DNA from: an uncultured Lachnospiraceae bacterium
GTDB lineage: Bacteria > Bacillota > Clostridia > Lachnospirales > Lachnospiraceae
Length of the DNA: 12,576 nt
Reading direction: 5' to 3'
NCBI GenBank assembly: GCA_947589175.1
Contig: CANPZR010000046.1
Location: 1-12,576, forward strand
The translations under genes were made by a program, and so were the position numbers. Positions 1 to 6,370 of the stretch are shown here, piece by piece. Every line of letters starts with the position of its first letter. Position 1 is the first letter of the stretch. Below the pieces are notes generated by a model that saw only the letters and a list, made by a program, of their open reading frames with translations, did not search any database and had not been told where the DNA came from.

Positions 1-58
1 GATCGGGGTTCTCCTGCCCCACATGAAGCTGCAAGGTCTCAAATTTATAATCTGACAT
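1..58 (-). CDS. metY: O-acetylhomoserine sulfhydrylase N-terminus (partial)
   Basis: Only the first 19 codons are in the window; the gene continues beyond the left edge. The reverse strand has an ATG at 58-56 preceded by a good ribosome binding site (AAAGGAG, about 7 bases upstream). The peptide starts MSDYKFETLQLHVGQENPD. The pattern 'FETLQLHVGQ..PD' is the typical N-terminus of O-acetylhomoserine aminocarboxypropyltransferase (MetY), a PLP enzyme of the Cys/Met metabolism family that makes homocysteine from O-acetylhomoserine and sulfide in the cytoplasm. The PLP lysine lies outside the window, so the assignment rests on this short stretch only. A close relative such as another Cys/Met transsulfuration enzyme cannot be excluded. 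The gene has its own promoter and is separated from pckA by that gene's terminator. Confidence 0.72.
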   Translation of the reverse strand, partial: MSDYKFETLQLHVGQENPD

Positions 59-102
59 AATAATATCTCCTTTCTATATACCTACTTTTTTAATCGGCTT
101 TT

Positions 103-135
103 ATAATATCATAGTAAACCTATTATGTCAATAGG
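103..135 (-). promoter_or_regulatory. Sigma-A promoter of metY with overlapping dyad
   Basis: On the reverse strand a perfect -35 TTGACA (131-126) is followed by a 17-base spacer and -10 TATTAT (108-103), about 45 bases upstream of the metY start. The -35 box lies inside an exact inverted repeat, CCTATT - 5 bases - AATAGG (119-124 and 130-135). A dyad in this position is what a repressor site looks like. Sulfur-assimilation genes of Firmicutes are often controlled by Rrf2-type regulators such as CymR, so such a regulator is a reasonable guess, but the regulator is inferred and not shown. Confidence 0.75.
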
Positions 136-152
136 CAATAAGGGTATTTTAT

Positions 153-191
153 AAAAAATTTGCGGAGGCCCAGAGAAAATGAACCTCCGCA
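153..191 (-). terminator. Intrinsic terminator of pckA
   Basis: An 8-bp perfect stem, TGCGGAGG (161-168) with CCTCCGCA (184-191), encloses a 15-base loop. Read on the reverse strand it is followed by AATTTTTTAT, a run of six T (158-153). It lies 57 bases past the pckA stop. A second smaller hairpin without a T-run (204-223, GCCC-ATAC-GGGC core) sits between the stop and the terminator. Confidence 0.85.
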
Positions 192-247
192 TATGATATT
201 AGAGGCCGCCCATACGGGCAGCCCCCTTATAAAAATATATTGCTTGC

Positions 248-1939
248 TTATGCCAGTGCGTCAACCAGCTTCTTAACAGCGGCCAGCGCCTCATCCGGCA
301 GCTTATCATAGCCGCCCTTATCCGTGGAGAACTTCTCTACGGCGTCAACGCGGTGCTGCATTGCGTTCTTCAATGCTTCTTTATATTCAGGATCGTTCAG
401 ATCCGGTACGAATCCTTCCCAATCCATGATCTCGATATCCTCGAACGGTCCCCACTGCTTGAAGTCTGCCTTGCCCTCTACGATGGCTTCCAGGATGCCG
501 AGGGTATCCTTCGGCTGAACCTTCTTGCCCATGAAGTCGCCGGTGTTTACGATGTAGCAGTCTACATTCTTCTCCTCTACCAGCTTTTTGAACTTCTCAT
601 AGTCGTTTACCAGCGGATAGGTGCGGAACGGGTTAGCGTAAGGCACGATGCGCAGAGCGTTCATGTCGGTGCCTGCCTTTACGCGCTCTGCGGTAGACGT
701 CTTGGTAGCCAGCGTAGCGCCCATGACGGATGCCAGCGCAGCGCCCTTCAGCTTAACGACCGGCGGAATGCACGGATCCTTCATGATCCAGATGATGGAG
801 TTGACCGGAGAGTCAATTCTGTCTACGCGGTTCGGGGACCACAGCTTGGACTTGATAGCGCGTCCGTTGCCGTTGCGGATGTCTTCGGTCACTAACTGGA
901 TCTTTCCGTTCTCATCCATCGTAGCGGAGCAGTTCTGAGCGGTCAGAAGGTACTTGTTGTCCGGGCATCCGGTCGGATAGTCGGCCGTCTTGTCGAAATA
1001 AGTAGGCTCCAGCGCGATGGATGCGCAGGTGTCGGTATTGATGATGAAGGCGTCGTCGTGAAGAACGGTAACGCCATACTTGCCGCCGTGCTTTGCGTGT
1101 GTCAGAGTGGACTTGCCGGAGCCGGAAAGTCCGAATACGGAAGCTACATACTTGGAACCGTCTGCCAGGGTGTACTCCTTCTGTCCGCCGTGGCAGGAAG
1201 CGTATCCGTTGCGGTTCGCGATGGCCCATGCCATGGTCAGGGTGCCCTTCTTGTGCTCACCGAAATACTTCATGCCCAGGATAGCGGCGCAGTTCTCATT
1301 GGTGTCGAAATAACACAAAGTCTGATCGTCGCTCAGACAGCTGTAATCAACGTCCGGGCTGGTGGTCGGCTTCCACTGCGGATCGGAGAAGATGTAGATG
1401 TCAGCCTCTTTGCCGTCGCCGACCGGCTTGGAATCCTTGTACATCTTTACATAGCAGTCGGACATATACTGGAAGTTCAGCATCCAGTTGTACATGAGGT
1501 TTTCCTCGCCCTCCGGAATGAGAAGGTGAGCCTTTACCATAAATTCCGGATCCAGGCCTACGAATACCTGCGCGTGATACAGCTTTTTGAAGCGGGTCTT
1601 GTACATAGCGTCCATAACGACCTTGTCTAACTTCGTCTCGTCTACGCCCGGCTCGCCCTTGATCCGGCGGGCAGCAGCGTAACGTCCGGTAACGGCGCCG
1701 TCATTGAAGAGAAGTACCTTCGCGTCGTCGTCGAGGCCGAACTCCTCGCCTCTGTAGACCGGCATGTCCGTAACGATGGTTCCCGGTGAGTTTTTAGCCA
1801 GATTGTATGCTTCTTTGAGCGTGTTTACCTTAACTACGTTGTTTCCGTAGAAACCAGCTTCGATGATGGCACGGGTCTTGGAAAAACCAACCTTGCCAGC
1901 ACCAATTTCTTCCAATTTGTAATTTGCCTTTGTTGCCAT
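248..1939 (-). CDS. pckA: ATP-dependent phosphoenolpyruvate carboxykinase
   Basis: The 563-residue protein converts oxaloacetate and ATP to PEP, ADP and CO2, or runs in the reverse CO2-fixing direction as in many fermentative anaerobes. It acts in the cytoplasm. Visible motifs are the PEPCK P-loop GLSGSGKST (270-278), the metal-binding HDDAF motif (294-298), the Lys-Lys pair in GEHKKG (230-231) and a conserved block RVDRIDSPVN (371-380). The P-loop reads SGSGKST where E. coli PckA has SGTGKTT, and the protein is about 20 residues longer than the 540-residue E. coli enzyme, so it belongs to a divergent, clostridial-type branch. The frame is open for 40 more codons upstream, but the ATG at 1939 is chosen because AGGAGG lies eight bases before it and the promoter is farther upstream. 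It is transcribed alone, with its own promoter and terminator. Confidence 0.95.
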   Translation of the reverse strand: MATKANYKLEEIGAGKVGFSKTRAIIEAGFYGNNVVKVNTLKEAYNLAKNSPGTIVTDMPVYRGEEFGLDDDAKVLLFNDGAVTGRYAAARRIKGEPGVDETKLDKVVMDAMYKTRFKKLYHAQVFVGLDPEFMVKAHLLIPEGEENLMYNWMLNFQYMSDCYVKMYKDSKPVGDGKEADIYIFSDPQWKPTTSPDVDYSCLSDDQTLCYFDTNENCAAILGMKYFGEHKKGTLTMAWAIANRNGYASCHGGQKEYTLADGSKYVASVFGLSGSGKSTLTHAKHGGKYGVTVLHDDAFIINTDTCASIALEPTYFDKTADYPTGCPDNKYLLTAQNCSATMDENGKIQLVTEDIRNGNGRAIKSKLWSPNRVDRIDSPVNSIIWIMKDPCIPPVVKLKGAALASVMGATLATKTSTAERVKAGTDMNALRIVPYANPFRTYPLVNDYEKFKKLVEEKNVDCYIVNTGDFMGKKVQPKDTLGILEAIVEGKADFKQWGPFEDIEIMDWEGFVPDLNDPEYKEALKNAMQHRVDAVEKFSTDKGGYDKLPDEALAAVKKLVDALA

Positions 1940-1968
1940 TAGAAAAACCTCCTGTTTTTTATTTGAGA

Positions 1969-1988
1969 CCGCGAAATGAAATCCGCGG
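1969..1988 (-). promoter_or_regulatory. GC-rich hairpin in the pckA leader
   Basis: CCGCG (1969-1973) pairs with CGCGG (1984-1988) across a 10-base loop in an otherwise AT-rich leader of roughly 65 bases. It lies between the predicted transcription start near 2003 and the ribosome binding site at 1953-1948. It could stabilise the mRNA 5' end or be a protein site. There is no T-run after it, so it is not a terminator. Confidence 0.35.
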
Positions 1989-2009
1989 AAGCTTACTATG
2001 CTGTGTTTT

Positions 2010-2038
2010 AGTATAATTTTTTTTGCTAAAAAAGTCAA
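2010..2038 (-). promoter_or_regulatory. Sigma-A promoter of pckA
   Basis: The reverse strand has -35 TTGACT (2038-2033), a 17-base spacer and -10 TATACT (2015-2010). Initiation would fall near 2003, giving a leader of about 65 bases. The spacer contains T- and A-runs. The promoter fits between pckA and the stop codon of the gene behind it at 2105. Confidence 0.82.
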
Positions 2039-2050
2039 TATTATTTTGGC

Positions 2051-2108
2051 GTTTAGCAATGTTTTAGCAATGTTTTAAAAATGTTTAATATCATTTAAGA
2101 ATGTTTAA
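2051..2108. repeat. Helically phased GTTTWA repeats upstream of pckA promoter
   Basis: Read on the forward strand, GTTTAGCAAT (2051), GTTTTAGCAAT (2061), GTTTTAAAAAT (2072), GTTTAATATC (2083) and GTTTAATAAC (2103) follow at spacings of 10, 11, 11 and 20 bases. These are close to one or two helical turns. The block starts 13 bases upstream of the pckA -35 box and reaches into the stop codon of the neighbouring gene. It could be an UP-element or curved-DNA region, or an array of regulator half-sites. Confidence 0.55.
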
Positions 2109-3283
2109 TAACGCGTATAGTAAATGCATGTGTCTAATGCCGTAGTGGAATAGATGGACCAGATCCCGTCTTTAAAGTGGAACGTGGTGGTAAAGAGGGA
2201 GCGGCCCGAGGTGGAGCGGGGCGTCGTGCCCGGCTCTGCGCCGTTTTCAGAACTTTGGGGAACCGCGCTCTGTGCCGTATATTCGATTTCGCTGGTGACA
2301 TTTACTGCGTAACAGTGATCCTCTGCATAGGCGGGAGACGTCGTAGATGAGAACGACGCAAAATCCACGCCGGTGAGGTGGGCGGCCGAGGAAATATTGT
2401 TGGCGACCAGCAGATCGTACGCCTGTTCCATGGCGGGCCTGGCGGCTTCCTCGAAGGCAAAGCCGGCCGCTAAGGCAGAAAAATCTTTTTGGGCCAGAGC
2501 CGTGTCATAGAGAGAGCGGATCAGGGATTTTGTCTGTTGTTTCAGATATTTCTCCGTATCCTTTGTCAGCTTCATCATGCTGGTCGTAATCGTGTAAATG
2601 GTTTTATCCGCGTAATCTTCGCTGCCCAGATAGACCTTGGCAGTGAAGTCCTCAAATCCGTTCAGAGAGACCAGGATATTGTGGGTTCCGATAAATAAAT
2701 CTCCCACCTGGTAGATGGCTGCTGTTTCCGTGGACTCCGCTTTCATGTCTTCCGTCAGCGCCACGCCGTCTATGGAGGCGGAAGCCTCTGCGGGAATGGA
2801 CAGAGAACAGTTTCGCGCCAGGTACTCGGTGGTGTCCGCCACCCAATTGTCAAACAGCAGGTACTGCCTGTCTTCTGAGCGGCTGAGAATCAGCGTCTGG
2901 CTGTAGGGGCTGTTGCTGTGGCTGTCCCAGTACTGGATTCCGAACTGGCGTCTGTCCTCGCTCTCGGCGGGATACTGCACCATGCTATAGGACTCAATCG
3001 AGCTGTAGCTGTGACACTCTTCCATGGATTTCGCAAAGGAGTCCCGCGTGATGAAGGGGGACGGGGAAAAACCGATCAGGTCAAAAAGGGCGCCGCTGTC
3101 CCCGGATACAAAGGTGGAGACATAGCGCTCGGCCACGCTGTCCGGGCGCGTCTGCTTTTTCATGTGGACATAAAAGACCAGAAAAGCCGCGAGCAGCAGA
3201 ACAAGCAGTACCAGCAGACATATTACCGGTACTGGAATTTTCCTTGTCTTTTTCCCTTCTGGGCGGGGCGCTGCTTTTGCCAT
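2105..3283 (-). CDS. Membrane-anchored extracytoplasmic protein, unknown function
   Basis: The 392-residue protein has a short basic cytoplasmic tail (PRPEGKKTRK), one strongly hydrophobic segment at about residues 18-40 and a long soluble part predicted to face outward. This is a type II (N-in) membrane anchor rather than a cleaved signal peptide. The first extracytoplasmic part (about 48-150) begins 'AERYVSTFVSGDSGALFDLI', like NTF2-type or DUF4878-like domains. A following part (about 160-225) with 'ASIDGVALTED' resembles the domains of TcaA/YvbJ-type cell-envelope proteins. These are weak resemblances, so no function is assigned. A Ser/Thr/Pro/Gly-rich stretch lies near 340-362. The start at 3283 has AAAGGA nine bases upstream, and a promoter lies about 40 bases before it. 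No terminator is seen after it, so some transcripts may run into pckA. Confidence 0.8.
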   Translation of the reverse strand: MAKAAPRPEGKKTRKIPVPVICLLVLLVLLLAAFLVFYVHMKKQTRPDSVAERYVSTFVSGDSGALFDLIGFSPSPFITRDSFAKSMEECHSYSSIESYSMVQYPAESEDRRQFGIQYWDSHSNSPYSQTLILSRSEDRQYLLFDNWVADTTEYLARNCSLSIPAEASASIDGVALTEDMKAESTETAAIYQVGDLFIGTHNILVSLNGFEDFTAKVYLGSEDYADKTIYTITTSMMKLTKDTEKYLKQQTKSLIRSLYDTALAQKDFSALAAGFAFEEAARPAMEQAYDLLVANNISSAAHLTGVDFASFSSTTSPAYAEDHCYAVNVTSEIEYTAQSAVPQSSENGAEPGTTPRSTSGRSLFTTTFHFKDGIWSIYSTTALDTCIYYTRY

Positions 3284-3320
3284 GTCGGTCGATCCTTTCT
3301 AAATTTGAATGATTAATGAA

Positions 3321-3349
3321 AGTATAGCAATATCGAGTGCTAATTGCAA
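3321..3349 (-). promoter_or_regulatory. Promoter of the 2105-3283 gene, overlapping the DUF885 stop
   Basis: The reverse strand has -35 TTGCAA (3349-3344), a 17-base spacer and -10 TATACT (3326-3321). The -35 box lies in the last codons of the DUF885 lipoprotein gene, just before its TAG stop (3342-3340). The downstream gene therefore probably has its own start site as well as possible read-through. Confidence 0.65.
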
Positions 3350-5073
3350 CTGTTTTGTTTGAGCCAAACGGGAATATAGTGCCGGAGCAGGTCAAAAGAG
3401 GCGGGACCCATATCGATTACAAAAGTGTGAAATTTTTTCTCGCTATAGGATTTACCTGCTTCTTCTTTGAAAAATGCTTTTAGCCGGACAAATTCCAGGT
3501 ATCCTGCCGTGTATTTCAGATAGGATGCCGGCTCGTCTATCACGGCGGAATACAGGCGGGAGGCTGCTTCTTCAGAGTAGGAGCCATGTTTGTTTAAAAA
3601 TGTAAGCAGCTGCTCCTTTTCCCATCCTCTGGCATGGATTCCCACATCGCACAGGCCGTAGAGACAGAGGGTGGCAATCATAGTATTCCTTAAAATTCCA
3701 ATTTCATCCTTTTTAGCTCCTGTATATTTGTAGGAATATATTTCGGCATAAGAACCCCATCCCTCGGTGTAGCCTCCGTAATCCAGCAAAAAGCGCAGGG
3801 GGTGGAGCGGTCTGTCCTGCATGCGGCAGGTCTGGTAGAGATGTCCGGGATATCCCTCGTGAGCCAGTGTGTTGAACAGAGATGCGGGATCATAACAAGC
3901 CGAGTTATTGATGTAAATGACGTTGTTATTGTTGTCGTCTATGGGCGGCGTCAGGTAAAAGGCCGGACTCAGAAAGTCCTCCAGGGAGGGATCTACGTAC
4001 TTTACCTCGCAGGCCGACCCGGCAGGCGCGGGAAAATCGGACTGAATGCTGGATTTTAAGTGGGACAGGATCTGCTCCGGGGAGTGAAAACGCACCACGT
4101 AGTCCGTGCAGGAGGAAAAAAGCGAGGGGTCTTTGGCGGCGTAGGCGGCCAGGGCGCGCTCTGCCGAGGCAAGCTTGTCAGTCATCAGCTGCTCCAGCTG
4201 TTCGATGGAGAGGGAAGAGCCAGTAGTGCTCTTTACCAGATACCGGTAGTATTCGGCGCCGGATGGATAGGAGGAGAGAGAGCCGTTTTCTCCGGCAAAG
4301 GGCAGCAGCCTGGCAAGACCGTCCGCCAGCATTTGATAAGAGGGGAGCACGTGGCTCTGAATGCATGCCTCATGCCGGTCACGGACACGCTCTTTTTCCT
4401 CCCCGCTCAAAAAAGAGCAGCCGGACAGTCTGGCATTGAATGCCTCTCTCAGCAGGGAGCAGCCGTCTCCATCAAGGAACTGACGGCACTGTGAGATGAT
4501 GTTTTTCAGCGTGTTCCGGCACGGAAGCGTGTGCAGCTCCTTCTTTTTTTCTTCCAGCCGCAACAGGGAAGTAAAATAGTCCGGCAGTGATTCTAGAATT
4601 TGAAAATACTGGTCGAGGTCAAAAGAGTCGTCTATGTCAAATTCAGCCAGCAGCACCGGGAGCTGAGCCTGGATGCCGGTAGTGGGGCCAAGGGCTTCGG
4701 AAAAAGCCGTATAGGCGTCGCCCTCTATGGCGGTGATCAGCTGTTCTTCCAGAATGTCGTAGAGAAACTGCTGATCGGCGGGCAGGTTGTCTCTGTCAAA
4801 GTCCTGCAGCGCGGCTAACAGGTTTTCGTTGGCGGCGCCCTGGCGGGTCAAATCGTCGTAGGTAAAGGGCTGGAACCCATTCGGGGGATCTGTAATCCCA
4901 TAGGATTCGGGGTTCGCCAGGGTATAGTTGAGGGTCAGGGAATCCGAGGAAGCCAGGGCGGCGAACCATTGGTCGGCGAAGGCGGTAAAATCACTGTTTT
5001 CGGGCTTGGTGTTGCTGCAGGAGCAAAGGGTTACAGAGAGGATGAGAATGAGACAGAGAAAAGATTTTTTCAT
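3340..5073 (-). CDS. DUF885-family lipoprotein, putative metallopeptidase
   Basis: The 577-residue protein begins MKKSFLCLILILSV and has a lipobox-like LCSC ending at Cys19 (Cys17 is an alternative), so it is likely a lipoprotein on the outer face of the membrane. HEGYPGH (405-411) is the signature of the DUF885 family. It resembles a zincin HExxH site with two extra residues, and TEGWGSYAE (436-444) would supply the third metal ligand. The length fits the family's usual 550-600 residues. Members are predicted peptidases, but substrates are mostly unknown. An ATG three codons upstream (5082) was rejected because the AGGAT Shine-Dalgarno would touch it; spacing is right for 5073. The gene lies divergently from the repeat peptide and cotS-like genes and just upstream of the 2105-3283 gene. 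Confidence 0.88.
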   Translation of the reverse strand: MKKSFLCLILILSVTLCSCSNTKPENSDFTAFADQWFAALASSDSLTLNYTLANPESYGITDPPNGFQPFTYDDLTRQGAANENLLAALQDFDRDNLPADQQFLYDILEEQLITAIEGDAYTAFSEALGPTTGIQAQLPVLLAEFDIDDSFDLDQYFQILESLPDYFTSLLRLEEKKKELHTLPCRNTLKNIISQCRQFLDGDGCSLLREAFNARLSGCSFLSGEEKERVRDRHEACIQSHVLPSYQMLADGLARLLPFAGENGSLSSYPSGAEYYRYLVKSTTGSSLSIEQLEQLMTDKLASAERALAAYAAKDPSLFSSCTDYVVRFHSPEQILSHLKSSIQSDFPAPAGSACEVKYVDPSLEDFLSPAFYLTPPIDDNNNNVIYINNSACYDPASLFNTLAHEGYPGHLYQTCRMQDRPLHPLRFLLDYGGYTEGWGSYAEIYSYKYTGAKKDEIGILRNTMIATLCLYGLCDVGIHARGWEKEQLLTFLNKHGSYSEEAASRLYSAVIDEPASYLKYTAGYLEFVRLKAFFKEEAGKSYSEKKFHTFVIDMGPASFDLLRHYIPVWLKQNSCN

Positions 5074-5101
5074 AGATATCATCCTGTTTTTTATAATAAT
5101 A
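5069..5101. promoter_or_regulatory. AT-rich divergent promoter region
   Basis: The short stretch between the DUF885 gene and the repeat ORF holds TATAAT on the forward strand (5092-5097), with TTCATA 17 bases upstream (5069-5074). On the reverse strand it holds TATTAT (5101-5096), with a weak TTCATA (5125-5120) 18 bases upstream. The -10 boxes are good and the -35 boxes poor (4 of 6). The two start regions overlap, so they may compete. An activator or an alternative sigma factor may be needed. Confidence 0.4.
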
Positions 5102-5120
5102 CGAAAAAAGAAGGAAATTT

Positions 5121-5183
5121 ATGAATCAAAAGCCATATTCAAATGAATTAAAACCATATTCAAATGAATCAAAACCATATTCA
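5121..5183 (+). repeat. Three 21-bp tandem repeats
   Basis: CCATATTCA occurs at 5133, 5154 and 5175, an exact 21-base period. ATGAATYAAAA precedes each copy at 5121, 5143 and 5164. The first unit has one extra G before CCATATTCA. Each unit junction forms a near-palindrome ATTCA-AA-TGAAT (5137-5148 and 5158-5169), so the array could also be a pair of protein-binding dyads two helical turns apart. Confidence 0.85.
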
Positions 5184-5186
5184 TAG
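5121..5186 (+). CDS. Small repeat peptide ORF (21 aa)
   Basis: An ATG at 5121 has a very good ribosome binding site (AAGAAGG, six bases upstream) and opens a 21-codon frame ending TAG at 5184-5186. The peptide is three heptapeptide units: MNQKPYS, NELKPYS, NESKPYS. Each unit keeps KPYS, and the one-base difference between units is placed so that the frame of KPYS is preserved. No known family is recognised. The ORF lies 77 bases before the cotS-like start, in the same direction, and could be a translated leader, a small structural peptide, or an accidental frame through a DNA repeat with operator function. Being AT-rich, it differs in composition from the GC-richer genes around it. Translation is inferred only from the start signals and the frame. 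Confidence 0.45.
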   Translation: MNQKPYSNELKPYSNESKPYS

Positions 5187-5263
5187 AATGTGAGGCGCGC
5201 TCATAGAATTAAAGGCAGACGATATGAGATGCGCGTACCATGTTCTTGGAATGGAGGGGTATT

Positions 5264-6256
5264 GTGGAAGATAAGCAGGAACAGACGTTGGAAAAATACA
5301 GTTTTGAGGTAAAGAACCGCTATCGGGCCAGGGGAGCCGTCCTTTTGGACACGGACCAGGGGCCGAAACTTTTGCGCGAATATGAAAAAATTCAGGGGCA
5401 TTTTATTTTTGCCACTGCCGTTAAGGAAATGCTGGCCGGAAAGGGAATGGACATGACGGACCGGGTCGTGTACAACCGGGACGGAGATCCGGTGACGGAG
5501 TGGGAGAGCGGCGAGAAATATGTGGTGTATGAGTGGTATTACGGGGACAGCTGCGATTACCGCAGCGGCGAGGGGCTTTTCCAGGCGGCGAAAAATCTGG
5601 GGAGGCTGCACCAATGCATGGAAAATGAAGCCAAGGAGGCGGAGGTGTTAGAGGAAAATCTGCTGCAGCGCTATGAGCGGCATAACCGTGAAATGAAACG
5701 GGTATATACTTATATGAAAGAAAAAAAGAGAAAGAGCGAATTTGAGCTGAATGCCCTGTCGTGCTTCTCGGAGTTCTACGACCAGGCAAGGCGGGCAGGA
5801 GAGCGGCTGGAGCGGTCCGCCTTTTTCGAGGAAAAGGGAAAAAAGACCCGGGATCTGTGCCACGGCGAGTACAATTATCACAACCTCATTGTCACCAGGG
5901 AGGGCATTGCCACCACGAATTTTGAGCGGGCAGCCTGCGGCGTCCAGCTGATGGATTTGGCGTATTTTTTGCGTAAAGTCATGGAAAAAAACGGCTGGCA
6001 GGTGGAAAAGGGGCGCGCCGTGCTGGAGGGCTACCGCAAGTACAGGAAGCTGGACCGGGACGCCTGCGAATTTCTCATGATCGCGCTCTCCTATCCGGTG
6101 AAGTACTGGAAGCTGATGAATCAGTACATGAACGGGAAAAAATCCTGGATATCCGATAAAAACAGGCAGAAACTCATCGGAGTCCGGGAGCAGGAGGCGG
6201 CAAAATCATTTTTTTTAAAGGAGATGGCGGGAAATGAAAAGATTGACTGGTCATGA
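5264..6256 (+). CDS. CotS-family spore coat protein, kinase fold with altered active site
   Basis: The 330-residue protein has the layout of the CotS/CotI/YutH group of aminoglycoside-phosphotransferase-like proteins, which are found in the spore coat. The C-terminal lobe shows the family pattern CHGEYNYHNLI (199-209), TNFERAACGVQLMDLAYFLRK (218-238) and EKNGW. In active kinases of this fold the first motif is HGDxxxxN and the second starts D-F. Here they are E202 and N219, so the catalytic and metal-binding aspartates are both changed and it may not phosphorylate anything. The GTG at 5264 is preferred to the ATG at 5240 because GGAGG lies six bases before the GTG, while the ATG lacks a binding site. 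The best promoter candidate lies about 170 bases upstream, before the repeat ORF. Two CATAGAAT boxes (5182, 5202) in front resemble -10 elements of sporulation sigma factors E and K. Confidence 0.82.
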   Translation: MEDKQEQTLEKYSFEVKNRYRARGAVLLDTDQGPKLLREYEKIQGHFIFATAVKEMLAGKGMDMTDRVVYNRDGDPVTEWESGEKYVVYEWYYGDSCDYRSGEGLFQAAKNLGRLHQCMENEAKEAEVLEENLLQRYERHNREMKRVYTYMKEKKRKSEFELNALSCFSEFYDQARRAGERLERSAFFEEKGKKTRDLCHGEYNYHNLIVTREGIATTNFERAACGVQLMDLAYFLRKVMEKNGWQVEKGRAVLEGYRKYRKLDRDACEFLMIALSYPVKYWKLMNQYMNGKKSWISDKNRQKLIGVREQEAAKSFFLKEMAGNEKIDWS

Positions 6257-6276
6257 CGCTAAAATTGTGGTATAAT
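6248..6276 (+). promoter_or_regulatory. Extended -10 promoter for the PEGA lipoprotein gene
   Basis: A consensus TATAAT (6271-6276) is preceded by TGG (6268-6270), forming an extended -10 element. TGGTCA at 6248-6253 is a moderate -35 box at 17 bases. It overlaps the stop codon of the cotS-like gene. Starting near 6283, the leader to the ATG at 6371 would be about 90 bases. No terminator is visible between the two genes, so read-through from cotS is also possible. Confidence 0.6.
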
Positions 6277-6370
6277 AACGAGGAAAATGCCGATGACACT
6301 TGCGTCAGGAGGCATGCACGGCTTACAAAAAATAGTACAATATACATATTAACACATGGGGGGTGTGCCA

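Noticed and set aside
204..223. Second terminator downstream of pckA
   Set aside because: A 7-bp hairpin with one mismatch, but no T-run on either strand.
353..895. A 180-codon forward open frame inside pckA
   Set aside because: Antisense to pckA with no initiation signals; pckA motifs are intact.
1969..1990. Catabolite repression (cre) site in the pckA leader
   Set aside because: The sequence ATGAAATCCGCGG departs from the consensus at the central CG position, and the GC hairpin explains the symmetry.
5121..5183. Tandem repeats as a mini CRISPR array
   Set aside because: The units abut directly with no variable spacers, and no cas genes are present.
5224..5274. A 16-codon ORF starting at ATG 5224 and overlapping the cotS-like start
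   Set aside because: It has an AAAGG eight bases upstream but no repeat or composition signal; too short to support without conservation data.
6283..6370. Riboswitch or structured leader before the PEGA lipoprotein
   Set aside because: Only short, weak pairings (TGCC/GGCA, GAC/GTC) are visible, with no conserved riboswitch core and no terminator.
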